A stretch of 64,000 bases of DNA, taken from positions 101,236 to 165,235 of the forward strand of contig NZ_VLOG01000045.1 of the NCBI RefSeq assembly GCF_007655305.1, read 5' to 3'. Shown here one piece after another: positions 55,299 to 64,000 of this stretch (positions are counted from its first letter, which is position 1; every line of letters begins with the position of its first letter). A model generated the notes under the pieces. That model was not told the origin of the DNA. It did no database searches and saw nothing but the letters and a program-made list of their open reading frames with translations. The position numbers and the translations under genes are program-made. The stretch is from Algoriphagus algorifonticola. GTDB lineage: Bacteria > Bacteroidota > Bacteroidia > Cytophagales > Cyclobacteriaceae.

Positions 55299-55811
55299 CT
55301 ATTCAGTAAGTTTTCCTCTTCTCCCAAGCTCTATGACCCGTAGATTGGCTATTTTTCCAGAATTGATTTCAAAAAGAAGCATAGTTCTCATCAGGTGAAA
55401 ACCTTGCTGCCCTATGGCCCCGGGATTCATATATAGACAGTTCAACTCTTTATCCATCTCCACTTTGCAAATATGTGAATGGCCACAAATAAAAACTTGA
55501 GGTCTTGATTCCTTGATTTTACTTTTCACCCCCTTTGCATAGCGGGGAGGTTTCCCTCCGATGTGAGTCATTAAAAACCGAACACCTTCAATTTCCCATT
55601 CCAACCATTCAGGATATAAATTCTGAGTATTGGTATCATCTATATTGCCATAAACAGCCCTGATGGTTTTCCCATCAGGTAATGCATTCATGACAGTCAA
55701 CTCACCAATGTCACCTGCATGCCAGATTTCATCTACTTCTTCAATATATTGGAGAGTTTTGTGATCAATGTAACTGTGAGAATCAGAAATCAATGCGATT
55801 TTAGTGGACAT
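55299..55811 (-). CDS. YfcE/MJ0936-type metallophosphoesterase
   Basis: 170 residues. All calcineurin-like motifs are present: ALISDSHSYID, EIWHAGDIGE, AVYGNIDD, FLMTHIGGKP and VFICGHSHICK, ending with LYMNPGAIGQQG. Relatives hydrolyse phosphodiesters with two metal ions; the natural substrate is unknown. Cytoplasmic. Its start is divergent from the rhodanese gene by 65 bases. Confidence 0.95.
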   Translation of the reverse strand: MSTKIALISDSHSYIDHKTLQYIEEVDEIWHAGDIGELTVMNALPDGKTIRAVYGNIDDTNTQNLYPEWLEWEIEGVRFLMTHIGGKPPRYAKGVKSKIKESRPQVFICGHSHICKVEMDKELNCLYMNPGAIGQQGFHLMRTMLLFEINSGKIANLRVIELGRRGKLTE

Positions 55812-55876
55812 TTGAAACGAAAGGCTTTAATTTTTCCTTGATAATGTAAGTCTTACCCCAAAACAATACGATCACT

Positions 55877-56278
55877 ATGAAAAACCTAGCATTTCTTGGC
55901 CTCTTTTTTCTGGCCATACTTGGAATCTCCACACTTTCTTATGCTCAGTCTCCAGCAGATTCAGCCAAAGTGGTCTCAGTTGAAAAATTTCAAAAGCTAA
56001 GCAGCAAGAAGAAAAATATCCTTATCGATGTTAGAACACCTGAAGAAATGCAGGAGGGTCACTTGGAAGGCGCATTAAACATCAATTTTCTTTCAGATGG
56101 CTTTGAAAATGAAATAAAACAATTGGACAAGGCTAAAACTTATTTATTGTATTGCCGAACTGGGAAAAGAACAGCCAAGGCAGGAGCTGCTATGAAAGAA
56201 GCCGGATTTAAAAAAGTAATCATGTTGGACGGCGGAATTACTGCCTGGAAAGAACAAGGAAAACCCATAGAAGAATGA
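55877..56278 (+). CDS. exported single-domain rhodanese-like protein
   Basis: 133 residues. Signal peptide MKNLAFLGLFFLAILGISTLSYAQ. The rhodanese fold has NILIDVRTPEEMQEGHLEGALNINFL; the active cysteine is in YLLYCRTGKRTAKAG; VIMLDGGITAWKEQG closes it. It can move sulfur or bind oxyanions in the periplasm. It overlaps the next start by four bases (ATGA), an unusual coupling of a periplasmic rhodanese to a cytoplasmic dehydrogenase. Confidence 0.94.
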   Translation: MKNLAFLGLFFLAILGISTLSYAQSPADSAKVVSVEKFQKLSSKKKNILIDVRTPEEMQEGHLEGALNINFLSDGFENEIKQLDKAKTYLLYCRTGKRTAKAGAAMKEAGFKKVIMLDGGITAWKEQGKPIEE

Positions 56279-57645
56279 GTCAAATAAAATCTATTAATCC
56301 CTATTCCGGTGAAATCCTGAAAGAATTTCAACTTTTGACGGAAAATCAAGTTCAGGAAAAACTTCAAAAAGGCGAGAAAGCCTATCAGCAATGGAAAACT
56401 TCTCCCTTTTCTGATAAATCAAAATTGATGCGTAAAGCAGCAGAGGAATTACGGGAAAATAAGGAACATTATGCGAAAATTATTTCCCTGGAAATGGGAA
56501 AAATCATCAAGGAATCAGTTTCAGAAGTTGAAAAATGCGCCTGGGTCTGTGAATATTATGCTGACAATGCCGAGGAATTTTTGAAGCCTGAACCCATCTC
56601 TCTTCCTGATGGAAAAAAGGCCAAATTACTTCACCAACCAATAGGAACTGTTTTGGCAGTAATGCCCTGGAACTTCCCATTCTGGCAGGTATTTCGATTT
56701 GCTGCTCCAACCTTGATGGCAGGGAATACGGGTTTATTGAAGCATGCATCCAATGTACCTCAGTGTGCTTTAGCGATAGAGGAGGTATTTACCAAGGCTG
56801 GTTTTCCAGAGGGAGTTTTTCAATCACTTTTAATCGATTCGAAAACAACCACGGCAATTATAGAAAACCCAATCGTGAAAGCCGTTACCCTGACAGGAAG
56901 CGAAAAAGCCGGAGCAGCAGTTGCCTCAGCTGCGGGCAAACATATCAAAAAATCCCTACTAGAACTGGGAGGCAGTGATCCATTTATCATATTGGAAGAT
57001 GCTGACATAGAAGAAGCGTCCAAAACTGCAGCTAAAGCTAGAATGATCAATTTTGGCCAAAGTTGTATCGCCGCTAAGCGGTTTATTGTTCAGGATACAG
57101 TCTATGATCAATTTTTAGAAATATTTTCCAATGAAATAAAAAACCTTAAGGCCGGGGAGCCTCTGGATGAAAATGCTGACTATGCCTGCATGGCAAGACC
57201 CGATTTAGCTCAGGAACTCTATGAACAAATTCAAAAATCTGTAGAAAAAGGCGCCAAGGTATTGTTGGGAGGAAAAGCCCCAGAAAAAGGAAGCACCAAA
57301 TTTTCCCCAACTATTTTAACAGATATTCCAAAAGATTCTCCGGCATATTCAGAAGAATTATTTGGACCGGTTGCTCTCGTTTTTCGAGTAAAATCAGCTG
57401 ATGAAGCAATTCAAATAGCCAATGATTCTGAGTTTGGTTTAGGCTCATCACTTTGGACAAAAAATCAAGAAAAAGCTGAAGCATTGGCCTCAAGGATAGA
57501 AAGCGGTGCAGTCTTTATCAATTCATTGGTGGCATCCAATCCACATCTTCCCTTTGGAGGAATCAAAAAGTCCGGTTATGGAAGAGAACTGAGTCGCCAT
57601 GGAATATTGGAATTTGTAAACACCAAAACAGTATACCTTGGCTGA
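56275..57645 (+). CDS. NAD(P)-dependent succinate-semialdehyde dehydrogenase-type ALDH
   Basis: 456 residues. Aldehyde dehydrogenase motifs: AVMPWNFPFWQVFRFAAPTLMAGN, AVTLTGSEKAGAAVAS, general base Glu in SLLELGGSDPFIILEDAD, and nucleophile Cys in NFGQSCIAAKRF. The length and SINPYSGEILKEF start match the GabD/YneI-like short branch. It would oxidise succinate semialdehyde to succinate. No 4-aminobutyrate transaminase gene is nearby to prove this. Translation coupled to the rhodanese gene. Confidence 0.92.
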   Translation: MSQIKSINPYSGEILKEFQLLTENQVQEKLQKGEKAYQQWKTSPFSDKSKLMRKAAEELRENKEHYAKIISLEMGKIIKESVSEVEKCAWVCEYYADNAEEFLKPEPISLPDGKKAKLLHQPIGTVLAVMPWNFPFWQVFRFAAPTLMAGNTGLLKHASNVPQCALAIEEVFTKAGFPEGVFQSLLIDSKTTTAIIENPIVKAVTLTGSEKAGAAVASAAGKHIKKSLLELGGSDPFIILEDADIEEASKTAAKARMINFGQSCIAAKRFIVQDTVYDQFLEIFSNEIKNLKAGEPLDENADYACMARPDLAQELYEQIQKSVEKGAKVLLGGKAPEKGSTKFSPTILTDIPKDSPAYSEELFGPVALVFRVKSADEAIQIANDSEFGLGSSLWTKNQEKAEALASRIESGAVFINSLVASNPHLPFGGIKKSGYGRELSRHGILEFVNTKTVYLG

Positions 57646-57728
57646 TAGAAAGGGATAATCGATCGGTCTATTTTTGCAATTGCCCGATTCCTTCCTATTT
57701 TTACGAGCCAAAATTTTGTCTTTAACTA

Positions 57729-58709
57729 ATGAGAGAAATACAATTTCGCGAAGCCCTCAGAGAGGCCATGTCCGAAGAGATGAGACGTGATAAGAACGTC
57801 TTCCTGATGGGTGAAGAAGTAGCTGAATATAACGGAGCTTACAAAGTTTCACAGGGAATGCTGGACGAATTTGGTCCAGAGAGAGTATATGACACTCCAA
57901 TCTCTGAATTGGGCTTTGCCGGTTTGGGAGTAGGTGCTGCAATGAATGGATTGATTCCAATCATTGAATTCATGACTTTCAACTTCTCCCTAGTTGCGAT
58001 CGATCAGATCATCAACTCTGCTGCTAAGATGTTAGCCATGTCAGGCGGAGCTTATTCAGTTCCTATTGTTTTTCGAGGACCTACAGGAAATGCAGGTCAG
58101 TTAGGAGCTACACACTCTTCCAACTTTGAAAACTGGTTCGCCAATACTCCAGGCTTGAAAGTCATAGTACCTTCTAATCCTTATGATGCTAAAGGCTTAT
58201 TAAAAGCTGCAATCCGTGATCCAGATCCAGTAATTTTCATGGAATCCGAATTGATGTATTCAGATAAAGGAGAAGTTCCTGAATCAGAATACCTTTTACC
58301 AATCGGAGTTGCTGACATCAAAAGAAAAGGGAAAGATGTTACGCTGATTTCCTTCGGTAAAATGATGAAAGTGGCTTTAGAAGCTGCCGAAGAAATGGCG
58401 AAAGAAGGAGTGGATTGTGAAGTAATTGACTTGAGAACTGTCAGACCTATCGATTATGCTACCTGCGTAGAGTCTTTGAAGAAGACCAATCGTGCAGTAA
58501 TTGTAGAAGAGGCTAATCCATTGGCCGCTATCTCATCTGAGTTGACTTACCATTTCCAGAGATATGCATTTGATTATTTGGATGCCCCTGTGATTAGAGT
58601 TAACTCCATGGATATTCCATTGAGTTATGCTCCTACTTACATTGAGGCAACAATTCCTAATGTAGCCAGAACTGTAGCTGCTATCAAAAAAGTAACTTAC
58701 CAAGAGTAG
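57729..58709 (+). CDS. pdhB: pyruvate dehydrogenase E1 component, beta subunit
   Basis: 326 residues. REIQFREALREAMSEEMRRDKNVFLMGEEVAEYNGAYKV opens the transketolase-type pyrimidine-binding domain; FAGLGVGAAMNGLIPIIEFMTFNFSLVAIDQI and FRGPTGNAGQLGATHSSNFENWF follow. The C-terminal domain has CEVIDLRTVRPIDYATCVESLKKTNRAVIVEEA. It needs a separate alpha subunit, not in this window. A -7-like TATTTTTG lies at 57669-57676. A terminator follows. Confidence 0.95.
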   Translation: MREIQFREALREAMSEEMRRDKNVFLMGEEVAEYNGAYKVSQGMLDEFGPERVYDTPISELGFAGLGVGAAMNGLIPIIEFMTFNFSLVAIDQIINSAAKMLAMSGGAYSVPIVFRGPTGNAGQLGATHSSNFENWFANTPGLKVIVPSNPYDAKGLLKAAIRDPDPVIFMESELMYSDKGEVPESEYLLPIGVADIKRKGKDVTLISFGKMMKVALEAAEEMAKEGVDCEVIDLRTVRPIDYATCVESLKKTNRAVIVEEANPLAAISSELTYHFQRYAFDYLDAPVIRVNSMDIPLSYAPTYIEATIPNVARTVAAIKKVTYQE

Positions 58710-58723
58710 TTATATCTACTAAC

Positions 58724-58759
58724 AAAAAAAGCCCTGACTTACCAAAGTCAGGGTTTTTT
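58724..58759 (+). terminator. intrinsic terminator after pdhB
   Basis: CCCTGACTT (58732-58740) pairs with AAGTCAGGG (58745-58753), with an A-run before and a T-run after. Confidence 0.92.
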
Positions 58760-58837
58760 GTTACCCAATCTATCTATCTGTTTATTAATTACTAAATCGA
58801 TAATTCAGAAGAAATGTTTCACAATATTCAAAAAAAG

Positions 58838-58953
58838 AGGCTGTCTCATAAATCGTTCTAATGTCAGCCTGAGTGTAGTCGAAGGCCAATTATATCATCC
58901 TGGCCTACATTTCGACTCCGCTCAATGTGACAAAATCACTTTTGAGACAGCCC
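58838..58953 (-). repeat. REP-like palindromic element, probable terminator of the receptor gene
   Basis: Outer arms GGCTGTCTCA (58839-58848) and TGAGACAGCC (58943-58952) are perfect. Inner arms are imperfect: GTCAGCCTGAGTGTAGTCGAAG (58864 on) against a partner with TTCGACTCCGCTCA and TGTGAC. The GCTCAGTTCGACT-type core is shared with repeat copy B. Read on the minus strand, the outer stem is followed by CTCTTTTTTT, so the element can also terminate the receptor gene that ends at 58969. Confidence 0.75.
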
Positions 58954-58968
58954 TTATTTTAAGTTCTT

Positions 58969-61470
58969 TTAGCGGTTGTTTTGAATCATCTCTCCTCCAC
59001 CTTCTTCACCGCCTTTCAAATCATCATTAGATACTGACCTTCTTCTTCTAGGTCTATCGTTCATACTTAGCTTACCAATTCTGTAGCTGAAGTTGATCTT
59101 GAAATTCATATTTCTCAAAGCACTTGTACTGTTCTGTACAATGGTAGGCGTAATGGTCTCATTTCTGATGATAAATTCCTTCGCTAAGAAGTTTTCAGCT
59201 CCAAATCCAATACTTCCTCTTTTCTCTTTGAATTGCTTATTGAAGTTTAAACCATAAGCTGCGAATCCTCCGCTTGAGCCTTGAAGTTGTACTCTTCTAC
59301 CTCTTGCAAAGGTGAAAAGCTGAATCTGCCAGTCTTTTGGTAAGGAGTAGTTTCCGAACATTCTACCACTTACAACCCACCCCTGATTAGATGCCGCAAA
59401 AAGCGGATCTGTCAATCCATTGTCCAACATGGCATAGTAAAGATCAAAACCACCATTTAAAGAGAACTTGTTGCTGATGCTAACATTGGCAAAGATGTTA
59501 GTACCCAAAGCCTGCTCCTGACCGATATTCTCGTAGGTCGTATAGATGATATCATCATCCTGAACAGTTCTTACTGCCTGAATCGATCCCGTAGTATTTC
59601 TGTAGAATCCGGTGAAGTTTAGCATAGTACCTTTGATGAAGGTGCTATATCCCAATTCATAATTATCCGTCAATTCAGGATCCAAAATAGGATTACCCTG
59701 GGAAATTTGAAGCGGGTTGGAAGCTTCGATGTTCGGGTTCAAAAACCTCAAGGATGGTCTCTGAATTCTTCTATTGTATGCTGCCTTGATCATGTTTCCA
59801 TTTTTCAATTTGCGGCTAGCGTTCACACTTGGCACCAAAGTTCCGTAAGAAGGAATATCAACTTCCAATTCATTGGCAAAATCAGCGGAAATGGTTGTAT
59901 ACTCATATCTCAATCCCGGCTTCAAGGTGTAATTCTTCAAGAAGCTAAAAGTATATGAAAGGTACCCTGCAGTTACATTTTGATCATAACTGAATTCATT
60001 ACTTAAGGATGGATCCTGCAGTTCTACATAAGCTCCATCAGCTCCTTCTGCTTGGAAATAAGCGAAGTCTGAATAGGCTTTTCTTAAAATGTTTTTAGCA
60101 CCATACTCCAAAATCTGATTTCCCTTATCTCCTAGTGGATTTACGAAATCCAACTGAACTGTAAATTCTTCATTTCGGCTTGGGTTATCATTTCTCAGCC
60201 TTGAGTCAATAGTTTGAAAATCTTCATTGAAAAGGGTATTGACGAAGTTATTTTCTCTGTTATTTCTGCTGTAAAGAGTCAATAAACTTACCTCCTTACC
60301 TTTCTTCTCGTAGGTTTTGGTGTAGTTCAAACTCACATCAATGGAATTGGACTGATCTTTGGAATTAGTCTCTCTCAAAGCCTCTCTTGTCAGGTTACCT
60401 CCCACAAAATTCTGCGTCAGGAAATCATTTTGCCAGTTGTTGGAGTTTCTGATTCCGAAGTTTACCGCACCGGTAATAAAATTATACTTATCGATTTCAT
60501 AATCCATTCCAAAATTATATCTACCAAAAAGGTCTCTTCTTTCTGTGTCTGCTGACTGCAAAATTGTAGTCGTGTTTCCGGATGGATCAATCAATTGCTG
60601 TTCGTTGTCAAATCTTCCTAAAATATTATAGCCAGATCGGCCAAAACCTCCCAGAGAAAAACCGAACTTTCCGATTCTTGCACTTCCATTCAATCCCAAG
60701 TTAGAACCTCTCAAGCCAGCGCCACTGTTGATACTCATAGTTACTCCCTGAAGGTTATTTTTCTTGGTTACGATGTTGATTACTCCCGAGGTACCTTCGG
60801 CATCAAATCGTGCGGAAGGTGAAGTAATAACTTCTACCTCTTTAATTTGGTCTGCCGGGATTTGCTTCAATGCGTCCGTAATACTGCTGGCGGCAATTGC
60901 AGATGGTCTGTTGTCAATCAAAACAGTAATATTGCTACTTCCTCTCATGGATACATTTCCATCCAAGTCTACGGAAAGCATAGGCACTCTTCTCAACACA
61001 TCTGTCGCATCTCCACCTGCGGTTGTTCTGTCATTCTCTGCTTTGTAGATTGTTCTGTCCACACGCTCCTCAATCAATTGTCTTTGACCTTGTACGGTCA
61101 CTTCTTCCAATGCCAAGCCCTCATCGCTCATGGATAGGTCTCCCAGGATGATGTCACCTGTTTTAGACTTGACGGAAATATTGTCTACTACTAGCGTTTC
61201 GAATCCGATAAAAGTCAGTTGAAGGGAGTACTCTCCCGGGTCGAAACCTGTAATAAAGAATTTACCTTCTCCGTCAGCGACGGCGCCTGCTAAACTCACA
61301 TCTGACCCTTTTCTGTATAAGGCCGCGGTAGCATAGCCAACAGGTTCGCCAGATTTAGCATCTTTGGCCACACCGATAATTCTGGCTGGCTGTTCTTGGT
61401 TTTGCTGGGCGAAGGTTTGATTTAAACCGATGGCTGCAAAAAGAATGAATAGACTGAATAGATTTTTCAT
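58969..61470 (-). CDS. TonB-dependent receptor of the OMP_b-brl_3 type
   Basis: 833 residues. Signal peptide ends at QTFAQ. CarboxypepD_reg domain: RIIGVAKDAKSGEPVGYATAAL and GEYSLQLTFIGFETL. Plug: VDGNVSMRGSSNITVLIDNRPSA, EVEVITSPSARFDAEGTSGVINIVTKKN. The barrel has YNRRIQRPSLRFLNP and ends in a non-standard polar, Arg- and Gly-rich tail (PRRRRSVSND ... EMIQNNR) instead of an aromatic residue. Unlike SusC it has no SusD partner. Ligand unknown; a LytS/LytR-like pair is divergent upstream. Confidence 0.94.
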   Translation of the reverse strand: MKNLFSLFILFAAIGLNQTFAQQNQEQPARIIGVAKDAKSGEPVGYATAALYRKGSDVSLAGAVADGEGKFFITGFDPGEYSLQLTFIGFETLVVDNISVKSKTGDIILGDLSMSDEGLALEEVTVQGQRQLIEERVDRTIYKAENDRTTAGGDATDVLRRVPMLSVDLDGNVSMRGSSNITVLIDNRPSAIAASSITDALKQIPADQIKEVEVITSPSARFDAEGTSGVINIVTKKNNLQGVTMSINSGAGLRGSNLGLNGSARIGKFGFSLGGFGRSGYNILGRFDNEQQLIDPSGNTTTILQSADTERRDLFGRYNFGMDYEIDKYNFITGAVNFGIRNSNNWQNDFLTQNFVGGNLTREALRETNSKDQSNSIDVSLNYTKTYEKKGKEVSLLTLYSRNNRENNFVNTLFNEDFQTIDSRLRNDNPSRNEEFTVQLDFVNPLGDKGNQILEYGAKNILRKAYSDFAYFQAEGADGAYVELQDPSLSNEFSYDQNVTAGYLSYTFSFLKNYTLKPGLRYEYTTISADFANELEVDIPSYGTLVPSVNASRKLKNGNMIKAAYNRRIQRPSLRFLNPNIEASNPLQISQGNPILDPELTDNYELGYSTFIKGTMLNFTGFYRNTTGSIQAVRTVQDDDIIYTTYENIGQEQALGTNIFANVSISNKFSLNGGFDLYYAMLDNGLTDPLFAASNQGWVVSGRMFGNYSLPKDWQIQLFTFARGRRVQLQGSSGGFAAYGLNFNKQFKEKRGSIGFGAENFLAKEFIIRNETITPTIVQNSTSALRNMNFKINFSYRIGKLSMNDRPRRRRSVSNDDLKGGEEGGGEMIQNNR

Positions 61471-61808
61471 CTGTTTTAGATAAATGATTTCAAAATTTTA
61501 ATGGCACTCGCATAATTCATTTTGCGAGCTTCACCTCAAATTTGATTTCGTGGTTTATTTTCAAATATTGGGCTGTCACCTCATTGATACCCCAAAATTG
61601 AAGGCTTTGTTCAGCATTATTTTAGGTAATAGACCATTCATTGGTATTTGTCGACAAATAGGTCGATTCACCTGATAAGGCAGAAGAAATCATCGATTAA
61701 GCGATTCATCCGCTTATCAGGGAGTTTCGCCGTGAAAAACAGCAGATTGGTAGATTTTCTAACTGAAATTCTATTCTTTATATTAGTTTGGACCTGAAAA
61801 TCAGACGT
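61471..61808. other. divergent regulatory spacer
   Basis: About 340 bases between the divergent receptor and sensor kinase genes. No coding frame. It must carry both promoters and, possibly, a LytTR binding site, but no clear repeat pair was identified by eye. Confidence 0.5.
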
Positions 61809-62891
61809 ATGCCATCAATCACCTCCAAAAAAAACCTTTCTTTCCTAGTTCACATACTGGGATGGCTGATGCTATGTATAGTCCTTATCCTACTATCTCC
61901 TCTATCCTGGAGAATGGGAGAAAATGAATTGCCCATAGCTTTCTGGTACAAACAGGTATTCTTGGTCGCAATTTTGGTATCCATCTTTTACACCAATGCC
62001 TCGATTGGGGTCCCAAAAATATTACTCAAAGGAAAAAATTACATATACCTCCTATTGGTCATAGCGGGAGCTGTAGTCTTTTACTTTACGATTATTTATT
62101 TCGAGCAGCTCATCAAGTATCCAATGAAAATGCATGAGTTTTTCAATCCTGACAAACCATTCGTACCCGGAAGACGCTGGCTGCCCGGAGATGTTTTTCA
62201 ACTTTTACTTTACACCGTATCTATTGGCTTGAGTACTTCTTTGGCATTGGTTCAAAAATGGCAAAAAGACGAAACTGTAAGACAGGAACTGGAAAAACAA
62301 CGAATCAACACCGAGCTTTCTTACCTCAAGGCTCAAATTAACCCCCACTTTTTCTTCAATACCCTAAACAATATCTACTCCTTAACCAATCTGGACATTA
62401 AAAAAGCACAGGAAGCCTTATTAAAGCTCTCCCGAATGATGCGCTATGTCCTTTATGAAAATCAAAAGGAGTCGACTCTGCTTAGCAAGGAGGTAGATTT
62501 CATCAGAGATTATATTGAATTGATGAAAATGAGATTGACTGATAAAGTCCAATTAAATATTAGTATGGACGAACCCAAAAACAACCATACTATTGCTCCG
62601 ATGATGATTTTGCCATTTCTGGAAAACTGCTTCAAACATGGAATCAGTTCTCAGCATCCCAGCAAAATTGACATTAAAATGGAAATCATGGGGGACACCT
62701 TATTCTTTGAAACCAGAAATCAGATTTTCCCTATCAATCAGGATAGCCCAGAGGCAAAAGAAAGTGGAATCGGACTGGTCAATACCCAGAGAAGACTAAG
62801 TCTGTTATATCCCAACAAACACCGCTTGAAATTTGGCAAAGTTGAAGACAAGGACGAATATTATGTCAATCTGACAATCAACTTGGAATGA
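61809..62891 (+). CDS. LytS/YehU-type sensor histidine kinase
   Basis: 360 residues from ATG 61809; a TTG 21 bases upstream is less likely. Four membrane helices occupy about 10-155 (LSFLVHILGWLMLCIVLIL, VFLVAILVSIFYTN, YIYLLLVIAGAVVFYF, VFQLLLYTVSIGLSTSLAL). The His_kinase domain carries the phospho-accepting His in YLKAQINPHFFFNTLNNIY. The ATPase part has MMILPFLENCFKHGI and ESGIGLVNTQRRL. It overlaps its regulator gene by four bases (ATGA). Stimulus unknown. Confidence 0.94.
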   Translation: MPSITSKKNLSFLVHILGWLMLCIVLILLSPLSWRMGENELPIAFWYKQVFLVAILVSIFYTNASIGVPKILLKGKNYIYLLLVIAGAVVFYFTIIYFEQLIKYPMKMHEFFNPDKPFVPGRRWLPGDVFQLLLYTVSIGLSTSLALVQKWQKDETVRQELEKQRINTELSYLKAQINPHFFFNTLNNIYSLTNLDIKKAQEALLKLSRMMRYVLYENQKESTLLSKEVDFIRDYIELMKMRLTDKVQLNISMDEPKNNHTIAPMMILPFLENCFKHGISSQHPSKIDIKMEIMGDTLFFETRNQIFPINQDSPEAKESGIGLVNTQRRLSLLYPNKHRLKFGKVEDKDEYYVNLTINLE

Positions 62892-63634
62892 AACTCAAAT
62901 GTATAGCCGTAGATGATGAGCCACTTGCTCTCGAACTAGTATGCAAATACATACAGCAGACGGCTTTTCTTGACTTGGTTGGCAAGTTTTCCAGTGCCAT
63001 AGATGCCCTAGCATTTCTAAATAAGGAGGAGGTTCAATTGATTTTTATGGACATCCAAATGCCCGATCTTTCCGGGATGGAGCTCGCAAGGGTGCTGGAT
63101 GGAAAAAAAGCTTCTGACAAAACCAGAATTATTTTCGCAACGGCTTACCATCAATTTGCCATAGAAGGATATAAGGTAGACGCCTTGGATTATTTGCTTA
63201 AACCTTACAGCTATGAGGATTTCCTAAATGCTGCTACCAAGGCTTATAATTACTTTGAAAAGCTGGAAAACAAGATTCCAAATCCTGCTGCAATCCCGAC
63301 GGAAAGTAGTCCCGAGTATATATTTTTGAAAGTAGAATATCAATTGGTCAAAGTAATGCTTTCAGATATCACGCATGTGGAGGCTTACAAAGACTATGTG
63401 AAAGTTCACTTAAAATCCAAGCCTAACCCACTGCTTTCATTGACCAGTTTAAAAAGTATGGAGGAGCTTTTGCCCACTTCCAAATTTATGCGTGTGCATC
63501 GCTCCTTTATCATTGGATTGGATCATATAGAGTCCGTTTCAAAAAATGTGATTACCATCGGCACTCACCACATCTCCGTAAGTGATAATTACAAGGAACC
63601 CTTCTTGGAATTTATGGGGAAATGGATGAATTGA
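62888..63634 (+). CDS. LytR/AlgR-type response regulator (receiver + LytTR)
   Basis: 248 residues. Receiver: CIAVDDEPLALEL, phospho-acceptor D55 in IFMDIQMPDLSG, switch residues in FATAYHQFAIEGYKVDALDYLLKPYS. The LytTR DNA-binding domain (about 140-245) has YIFLKVEYQLVKVMLSDITHVEAYKDYVKVHL and FMRVHRSFIIGLDHIESV. It pairs with the overlapping kinase gene. Targets may include the divergent receptor or distant genes. Confidence 0.95.
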   Translation: MKLKCIAVDDEPLALELVCKYIQQTAFLDLVGKFSSAIDALAFLNKEEVQLIFMDIQMPDLSGMELARVLDGKKASDKTRIIFATAYHQFAIEGYKVDALDYLLKPYSYEDFLNAATKAYNYFEKLENKIPNPAAIPTESSPEYIFLKVEYQLVKVMLSDITHVEAYKDYVKVHLKSKPNPLLSLTSLKSMEELLPTSKFMRVHRSFIIGLDHIESVSKNVITIGTHHISVSDNYKEPFLEFMGKWMN

Positions 63635-64000
63635 TTGGGGAAATCTGAAAGCTAAAATCTGAAGTCTGAAAAAACGGTAGCGTTATTGCGAAGAGGAACG
63701 ACGAAGGAGTCTCATAAATCTCAACGCAACGCAGAGTTTTTAACCTCCCGCAAAGGATGGAAGAAGCAAAGTAAAGTAGGCAGTAGGAAACTTGCTTGTT
63801 ACAAATCTAAAGTCGTCACCGCGAGGAACGAAGCGGTCTCAAGGAGAATAACTTCTAAAGTCAGAAAATTGGAAATCGTCCGAAAAGAATAAAGATTTTT
63901 TTAATCCTCTGTGGTCTATAAAAGCTCGCAGCGGCGCAGCGGCGCAGCGGCGCAAAGTCCTAAGTCTCCCGCAAAGAAGAGAAGAGGCAAAGATTCCTTT
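63635..64000. repeat. gene-free stretch of degraded dispersed repeats with an 8-bp tandem array
   Basis: Holds two GAGGAACGA(C/A)GAAG/GC...GTCTCA-like blocks (near 63696 and 63822), two CTCCCGCAAAG blocks (near 63745 and 63966), and a tandem array of CGCAGCGG (63927-63934, 63935-63942, 63943-63950, then CGCA). Similar arrays are common in Bacteroidota spacers. A 68-codon frame across it is not credible. Confidence 0.65.

Noticed and set aside
58758..59030. 90-codon frame across the palindromic element
   Set aside because: It spans the REP-like element and the receptor gene's 3' end on the other strand.
63927..63954. CRISPR-like array
   Set aside because: Units are 8 bp in direct tandem with no spacers and no cas genes nearby.

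Overview
The window looks like chromosomal DNA of a Bacteroidota bacterium, most likely Cytophagales/Cyclobacteriaceae (Algoriphagus-like). This is inferred from SusC/SusD and CRTAC1-type surface proteins, the parA-parB-DUF5683-dapB-lepB order, weak Shine-Dalgarno signals, AT-rich intergenic DNA, and promoters of the Bacteroidota form (TTG/TTTG, 19-20 bp, TAnnTTTG). I saw no phage, intact insertion sequence, CRISPR array or conjugation genes. Almost every gene appears intact.

Layout. 1-3.4 kb: 5' part of a SusC-like receptor, a conserved unknown protein, a dispersed repeat, then a DoxX-like membrane protein and a VOC protein. 3.4-9.7 kb: SRP RNA with a near-ideal promoter, transaldolase, a small protein coupled to FtsE, two exported proteases (S41 and S8), and a small membrane protein. 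9-12.3 kb (minus): TPR protein, a CCA-adding-type nucleotidyltransferase overlapping a possible degenerate YrdC-like protein, and a small helix-turn-helix protein. 12.9-20.7 kb: pyrG, yidC, parA, parB, DUF5683, dapB, lepB. 21-26.5 kb: ung, apaG, two methyltransferases, a coiled-coil protein, rpsF-rpsR-rplI, tRNA-Gln. 26.5-36 kb: EcsC protein, dienelactone hydrolase, Cys-motif protein, M14 peptidase, prs, rplY, pth, SAM riboswitch and metZ, CBS protein, second copy of the dispersed repeat.

36-49 kb is the main accessory block: SusC-SusD, a 1172-residue FG-GAP/ASPIC lipoprotein, a creatininase-family hydrolase, and a tightly coupled glycosylasparaginase-CutC-FG-GAP/heme lipoprotein operon. No classical glycoside hydrolase is visible. 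Uptake and cleavage of N-linked glycopeptides or related amides is a testable guess.

49.6-64 kb: OmpA/TPR protein, PspC protein, glycosyltransferase, YbaB, hisS, a 48-residue basic protein with a strong -7 box, phosphoesterase, rhodanese, succinate-semialdehyde dehydrogenase, pdhB, a palindromic element that probably terminates an outer-membrane receptor gene, a LytS/LytR-type two-component pair, and a gene-free stretch of degraded repeats.

All family calls come from reading motifs and translations by eye; no database search was possible.
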